From positions 1 to 36,701 of the forward strand of contig JAHHHO010000051.1 of NCBI GenBank assembly GCA_019359315.1: DNA of 36,701 bases, read 5' to 3'. The notes beneath the pieces were generated by a model. That model saw nothing but the letters and a program-made list of their open reading frames with translations. It did no database searches and was not told the DNA's origin. The DNA is from Myxacorys californica WJT36-NPBG1. Its GTDB lineage: Bacteria; Cyanobacteriota; Cyanobacteriia; Leptolyngbyales; Leptolyngbyaceae. Made by a program: the position numbers and the translations under genes. Shown piece by piece: positions 33,998 to 36,701 of the stretch (position 1 is its first letter; each line of letters begins with the position of its first letter).

Positions 33998-34924
33998 TTA
34001 TTCTGTCAACCTTTTTTTTAGCCATTGATTAATCTGAGTACTTAAAAGCGCATTGCCACGAGCACTGAGATGGATGTGGTCTTGATAGAGATCTTTAGGG
34101 GTAGGCGCTTGGTTAAAAATCGGCAGAACGTCGATATAAGCTATGCGGTTTGCTCCAGTAAATTCTAGAAGGCGCTTACGAGCCGTTATTTCATAATCGC
34201 GGGAACCGGGTTGACCAATTTCTCTTAGCAGAGGCGTCATCAGCAGCAAAAATTGAGCATTCGCTTGAGTAGCGATCGCATGAATTTGCTCAATCGCCTC
34301 CAGGTTAGCTCCGACGCGATCGCCCCCCTCCGTCTGAAGTTTCTGCAACTCCAACGGCAGTTGTGGAGCGGGCAGAATGTACCGAGTGAAAACTTCAGTC
34401 AGGGCGAGGAGCGGCGGGCGATCGGGATAGTTGCGATCGCGCCCAACCCCTAAAGGCGATGGAGTCGTGGCAAACAGATCATCGGTGTTGATCACCAGTA
34501 CGATCGCTTGCGCCTCAAACACCCCAAATCGTCTCAGATATGCTAACTCGTTACGCGGACCCCAAGAATTTGCGGATGCATTCAGTACCTCCAGCTTGCC
34601 GTTCCAAGGTCTTGCCACCAGTTCAGATAAAATATCGGGCTGATCTGTCCACCAGCCTCCATTCACAATCGAGTCTCCAATCATCAGCACTCGCGTTCGG
34701 TTGGAGGAGCGATCGCTAAGTTCAGCACTCCGCATAGAGTATTGATTGATCGAGGTTCGGTTACCAAAGCGACGCACGGTTTGATTAGGTGCAAGCAGAT
34801 ATCCGATCTCAGCATCCGGCACGTAAAGCAGCGGATTGCCAAACCCAAAGCGCGCTCGCAGCCCCATCTCGACCAAAATCAAGACGGCAATCAGCGCCGC
34901 GCTAATCAGTAAGAACCATTTCAT
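33998..34924 (-). CDS. Membrane-anchored SGNH/GDSL-type hydrolase
   Basis: An N-terminal hydrophobic segment (WFLLISAALIAVLILVEMGL) anchors a periplasmic SGNH domain. Block I is VLMIGDSIVNGG with the nucleophile Ser. The block II-III region is LNASANSWGPRNE, and block V is YQDHIHLSARGNALL with the catalytic Asp-x-x-His arrangement. Such enzymes act as esterases or acetyltransferase-like deacylases on envelope glycans, lipids or exopolysaccharide. The substrate is not predictable here. It is 114 bases upstream of the GH25 gene on the same strand, so both may act on the envelope. Confidence 0.85.
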   Translation of the reverse strand: MKWFLLISAALIAVLILVEMGLRARFGFGNPLLYVPDAEIGYLLAPNQTVRRFGNRTSINQYSMRSAELSDRSSNRTRVLMIGDSIVNGGWWTDQPDILSELVARPWNGKLEVLNASANSWGPRNELAYLRRFGVFEAQAIVLVINTDDLFATTPSPLGVGRDRNYPDRPPLLALTEVFTRYILPAPQLPLELQKLQTEGGDRVGANLEAIEQIHAIATQANAQFLLLMTPLLREIGQPGSRDYEITARKRLLEFTGANRIAYIDVLPIFNQAPTPKDLYQDHIHLSARGNALLSTQINQWLKKRLTE

Positions 34925-35042
34925 TAAGTCAACGTTTGCACTTGTGCTTTCCTATCTTGTCTGGTGTAGAGCATTTCAGTACAAAAAGTTTTGACAAATT
35001 TTGATCAATTACTGCCCCTAATAGGAGGTAAAAGCTAAAATA

Positions 35043-35087
35043 ATGCTTCAGAATGGGTTAGTCAACTCGAATTGTTGGCTACTGTAA
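35043..35087 (+). CDS. Possible 14-residue leader ORF upstream of the small membrane protein
   Basis: ATG at 35043 opens MLQNGLVNSNCWLL and stops at 35087. A perfect AGGAGGT lies at 35023-35029, but its 13-base spacing to the ATG is long. A good -35-like TTGACA is at 34991 without an obvious -10 at standard distance. This may be a leader peptide or chance. Confidence 0.2.
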   Translation: MLQNGLVNSNCWLL

Positions 35088-35134
35088 AACCAGTCACCTA
35101 CCGTACCACTGCTTGAGAGGAGTTGCAAACCATC

Positions 35135-35275
35135 ATGTCAGACCTAAACCGTGGAATCATGAAGTTTGATGGAGCAGATAGCCCAATTGTAGTTACGGCT
35201 TCTGCCGTTATGATTTTGGGAAGTATTGCCGTGTTGATTATTTGGGCAATGCGATCGGCCTATCTGTTGGGATAA
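35135..35275 (+). CDS. Small single-helix membrane protein, 46 residues
   Basis: I do not recognise the family. The protein starts MSDLNRGIMKFDGADSPIVV and has one strong membrane helix (VVTASAVMILGSIAVLIIWA), ending MRSAYLLG. Size and shape match photosynthetic or NDH small subunits, but it does not match any PsbX/Y/Z/30, PetG/L/M/N or PsaI/J/M/X sequence I can recall. GAGGAG lies 12 bases before the ATG. A long, stable terminator follows about 50 bases after the stop. This gene-with-own-terminator arrangement matches psbH, psbN and psbI in this window and argues for a real, well-expressed gene. Confidence 0.8.
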   Translation: MSDLNRGIMKFDGADSPIVVTASAVMILGSIAVLIIWAMRSAYLLG

Positions 35276-35326
35276 TTGTTGAACAACTCAATTGTTGGAT
35301 AATCAATTGTTGAACAACGTAATTCT

Positions 35327-35373
35327 CTTGGGACTAACTCGCTCAAATTTTATTCGAGTGGGTTAGTCCCAAG
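35327..35373 (+). terminator. Long hairpin, probable terminator of the small membrane-protein gene
   Basis: Arms 35327-35344 (CTTGGGACTAACTCGCTC) and 35356-35373 (GAGTGGGTTAGTCCCAAG) pair over 18 positions with an 11-base loop. Two of the pairs are G-U only when read on the plus strand, where the minus strand would have A-C mismatches. This points to selection on the plus-strand RNA. The T-rich tail is weak (CACTTTAAAACTTCTTT). Confidence 0.7.
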
Positions 35374-35411
35374 CACTTTAAAACTTCTTTCTGAAAGATT
35401 AATAGAAAAGA

Positions 35412-36221
35412 TTAAGAGAAGATAGCGTCTTGATCGAGTTCATAGATGAAGTCGTAGTTAAATGAGAGCGCTTTGGGATGGCGGATAATTGAGAAGCCAA
35501 AGCTGGTTGTAGCAGCAGTTGTGAAGGTTGCGATCGCAAGTTCAACCAGTTTTTTGTCAGAAATATCTGGCTTTTGTACAAAATAGTCGCGCCGCGCAAA
35601 AAATAGCTTTTCGTCTCTAGGCGTGATGATCTGATTGAGGCGATGCGTATGTTGAATCGGCTTGATGTACATCTCAACGAAGTCTTCCTGATTGCGTTGA
35701 AGTCGGTATAGACGTTCGTGTTGTAGCCAACTCATTCCAAACATCATTTTGATCAGTTCAAATCCCAAAATGTAGTTAAAAATGTTGTTGCGTTCCTCGG
35801 TACTTGCCACAATTCGCAGTGCCGATTCGAGAAACAGATCGGGCTGCCGCCGCGCATCTTGAGCCGAATGAATGTAAAACTGTCGGATGTAGCCTCTGAC
35901 CAACGCTTCGGTTAATTCTGTTGAAATCCGGAACCGCTTCAGATTGTCTCTAACTTTTTGTTTGATCTCACGATTATTGACAAGTCTTGCAATTAACCCA
36001 TTCGCCGTATATTCATCTAAGAATTCGGCTTGCACGTCGGGTGCCGCTGCACACAGCAAATGACACAGCGATAACACATAGCGTCGCTCGTTCCAAGGCA
36101 AACGCTCCGCCCACTGCTTTGCTTCGGGAGGAAGCTTTTGAAGCACATTTTCGATGGTCGATTCTGTCGATGCAATTGGCGTAGACGGATCGATTGAGTC
36201 AGAGGCGGACGGCTGGTTCAT
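35412..36221 (-). CDS. Hypothetical protein, likely soluble and helical
   Basis: I do not recognise the family. After a Ser/Thr-rich start (about 1-25) the 269-residue protein is mainly helical: LPPEAKQWAERLPWNERRYV, LSLCHLLCAAAPDVQAEFLD, LTEALVRGYIRQFYIHSAQD, RNNIFNYILGFELIKMMFGM. It ends in AIATFTTAATTSFGFSIIRHP and FNYDFIYELDQDAIFS. No membrane helix or catalytic motif is evident. The frame is open to a TTG at 36257, but I use the ATG at 36221 (MNQPSASDS). No clear ribosome-binding site precedes either. Its coding quality and length make it a real gene. Confidence 0.8.
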   Translation of the reverse strand: MNQPSASDSIDPSTPIASTESTIENVLQKLPPEAKQWAERLPWNERRYVLSLCHLLCAAAPDVQAEFLDEYTANGLIARLVNNREIKQKVRDNLKRFRISTELTEALVRGYIRQFYIHSAQDARRQPDLFLESALRIVASTEERNNIFNYILGFELIKMMFGMSWLQHERLYRLQRNQEDFVEMYIKPIQHTHRLNQIITPRDEKLFFARRDYFVQKPDISDKKLVELAIATFTTAATTSFGFSIIRHPKALSFNYDFIYELDQDAIFS

Positions 36222-36269
36222 AGTCGTGATTCTCGAAGCTGCGATTGGCTCTGCCAAACTCTAGAGCGG

Positions 36270-36305
36270 TTCCTCTATGCCTCAAACTTCCTCTATGCCT
36301 CAAAC
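36270..36305. repeat. 18-bp perfect tandem duplication
   Basis: TTCCTCTATGCCTCAAAC occurs twice without spacer (36270-36287 and 36288-36305), about 50 bases upstream of the hypothetical gene on the minus strand. Confidence 0.93.
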
Positions 36306-36338
36306 AGAGTTGCAAAGTTCAAGAGCGTTTGTACAAAC

Positions 36339-36370
36339 TAAAGTTTTATCAAAATAAAGTTCCATCAAAA
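36339..36370. repeat. 16-bp near-perfect tandem duplication
   Basis: TAAAGTTTTATCAAAA (36339-36354) is followed directly by TAAAGTTCCATCAAAA (36355-36370), with two differences. Together with the preceding duplication it makes up much of the left part of the 36222-36591 spacer. Confidence 0.88.
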
Positions 36371-36569
36371 CGACCATACTTTGACTAACACTCTGAGTCA
36401 TACTGTGCCCTTTAAGTATGCCCCAGAAGCCGCGATCCGATCCGTCACCATATGGCAGACTGAAAACTGCTACAGCTTGCCCAGATGCCTACTAGAAGGC
36501 GTCTGAGTAGTACGTTCGGCAGTGAAATTTATGTCAACACTGTGTCAATATTGTTTAATACAAAGTTAG

Positions 36570-36583
36570 ACAACCTAGGTTGT
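36570..36583. repeat. 14-bp perfect palindrome, possible operator
   Basis: ACAACCTAGGTTGT is its own reverse complement. It lies 9 bases before a possible coding start at the right edge. Upstream there is a TGTCAA-CACTG-TGTCAA direct repeat near 36532-36547. An operator or promoter element is plausible but unproven. Confidence 0.5.
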
Positions 36584-36591
36584 GTTGATAA

Positions 36592-36701
36592 TTGTGTGAA
36601 GTTGGGCTGAATACGCTAAACCTAAACCGCAATGTCAACGCCAACGCTTCTAAGCGACGCCCCTGGGACAAACTGCTTGAGCTTTTACGCTATCAACCCG
36701 G
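36592..36701 (+). CDS. Possible start of a gene running off the right edge
   Basis: From a TTG at 36592 the frame is open to the window end and includes the amphipathic run SKRRPWDKLLELLRYQP, which looks protein-like. An alternative frame from an ATG at 36632 (MSTPTLLSDAPGTN) is also open. No ribosome-binding site decides between them, and no family is recognisable in so short a piece. Confidence 0.25.
   Translation, partial: MCEVGLNTLNLNRNVNANASKRRPWDKLLELLRYQP

Overview
The window is cyanobacterial chromosome, most likely from a filamentous or Leptolyngbya-like lineage. The evidence is the three photosystem II small-subunit genes (psbH, psbN, psbI), a glycolate dehydrogenase pair (glcE, glcF), a SecA without the C-terminal zinc motif, a cyanobacterial-type LptD-like outer-membrane protein, and the very frequent octamer GCGATCGC (HIP1) in genes and spacers alike. 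The genus is inferred from gene content and style only.

Layout. At the left edge, bases 1-124 are one end of an IS1-family insertion sequence, 14 bases beyond the recG stop codon. Then come minus-strand genes: an SbcC/Rad50-type ATPase, a NUDIX hydrolase and recG (139-6086). A lone parvulin-type peptidyl-prolyl isomerase follows on the plus strand. A minus-strand redox block (7318-11480) reads glcE, glcF, a membrane cytochrome b and a Tat-exported molybdopterin lipoprotein. It is divergent from a plus-strand signalling operon of three overlapping genes (11683-16929): a five-PAS/GAF histidine kinase, a receiver-kinase hybrid, and a receiver fused to a kinase dimerisation domain that has lost its histidine. 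An orphan dipeptide-type ABC permease comes next, then divergent psbH and psbN, a GH38 alpha-mannosidase carrying an in-frame array of 15 21-base repeats, a conserved-looking hypothetical gene, psbI, the LptD-like gene, another hypothetical gene, secA, a diheme cytochrome c, a GNAT acetyltransferase, a GH25 lysozyme-like protein, an SGNH hydrolase, an unrecognised 46-residue membrane protein with a strong terminator, and a last hypothetical gene. The right edge may hold the start of another gene.

Functional themes are photosynthesis and photorespiration, envelope building and peptidoglycan or glycan turnover, DNA repair, and one elaborate sensory operon. No tRNA, rRNA, CRISPR array, prophage or defence island was recognised.

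The most unusual signal is repetitive DNA rather than gene content. Short perfect tandem duplications of 7-18 bases occur at many gene boundaries. Two heptamer arrays end exactly at a start codon, two duplications lie on or just beyond a stop codon, and a 21-base (3 x 7) array sits inside the mannosidase reading frame.
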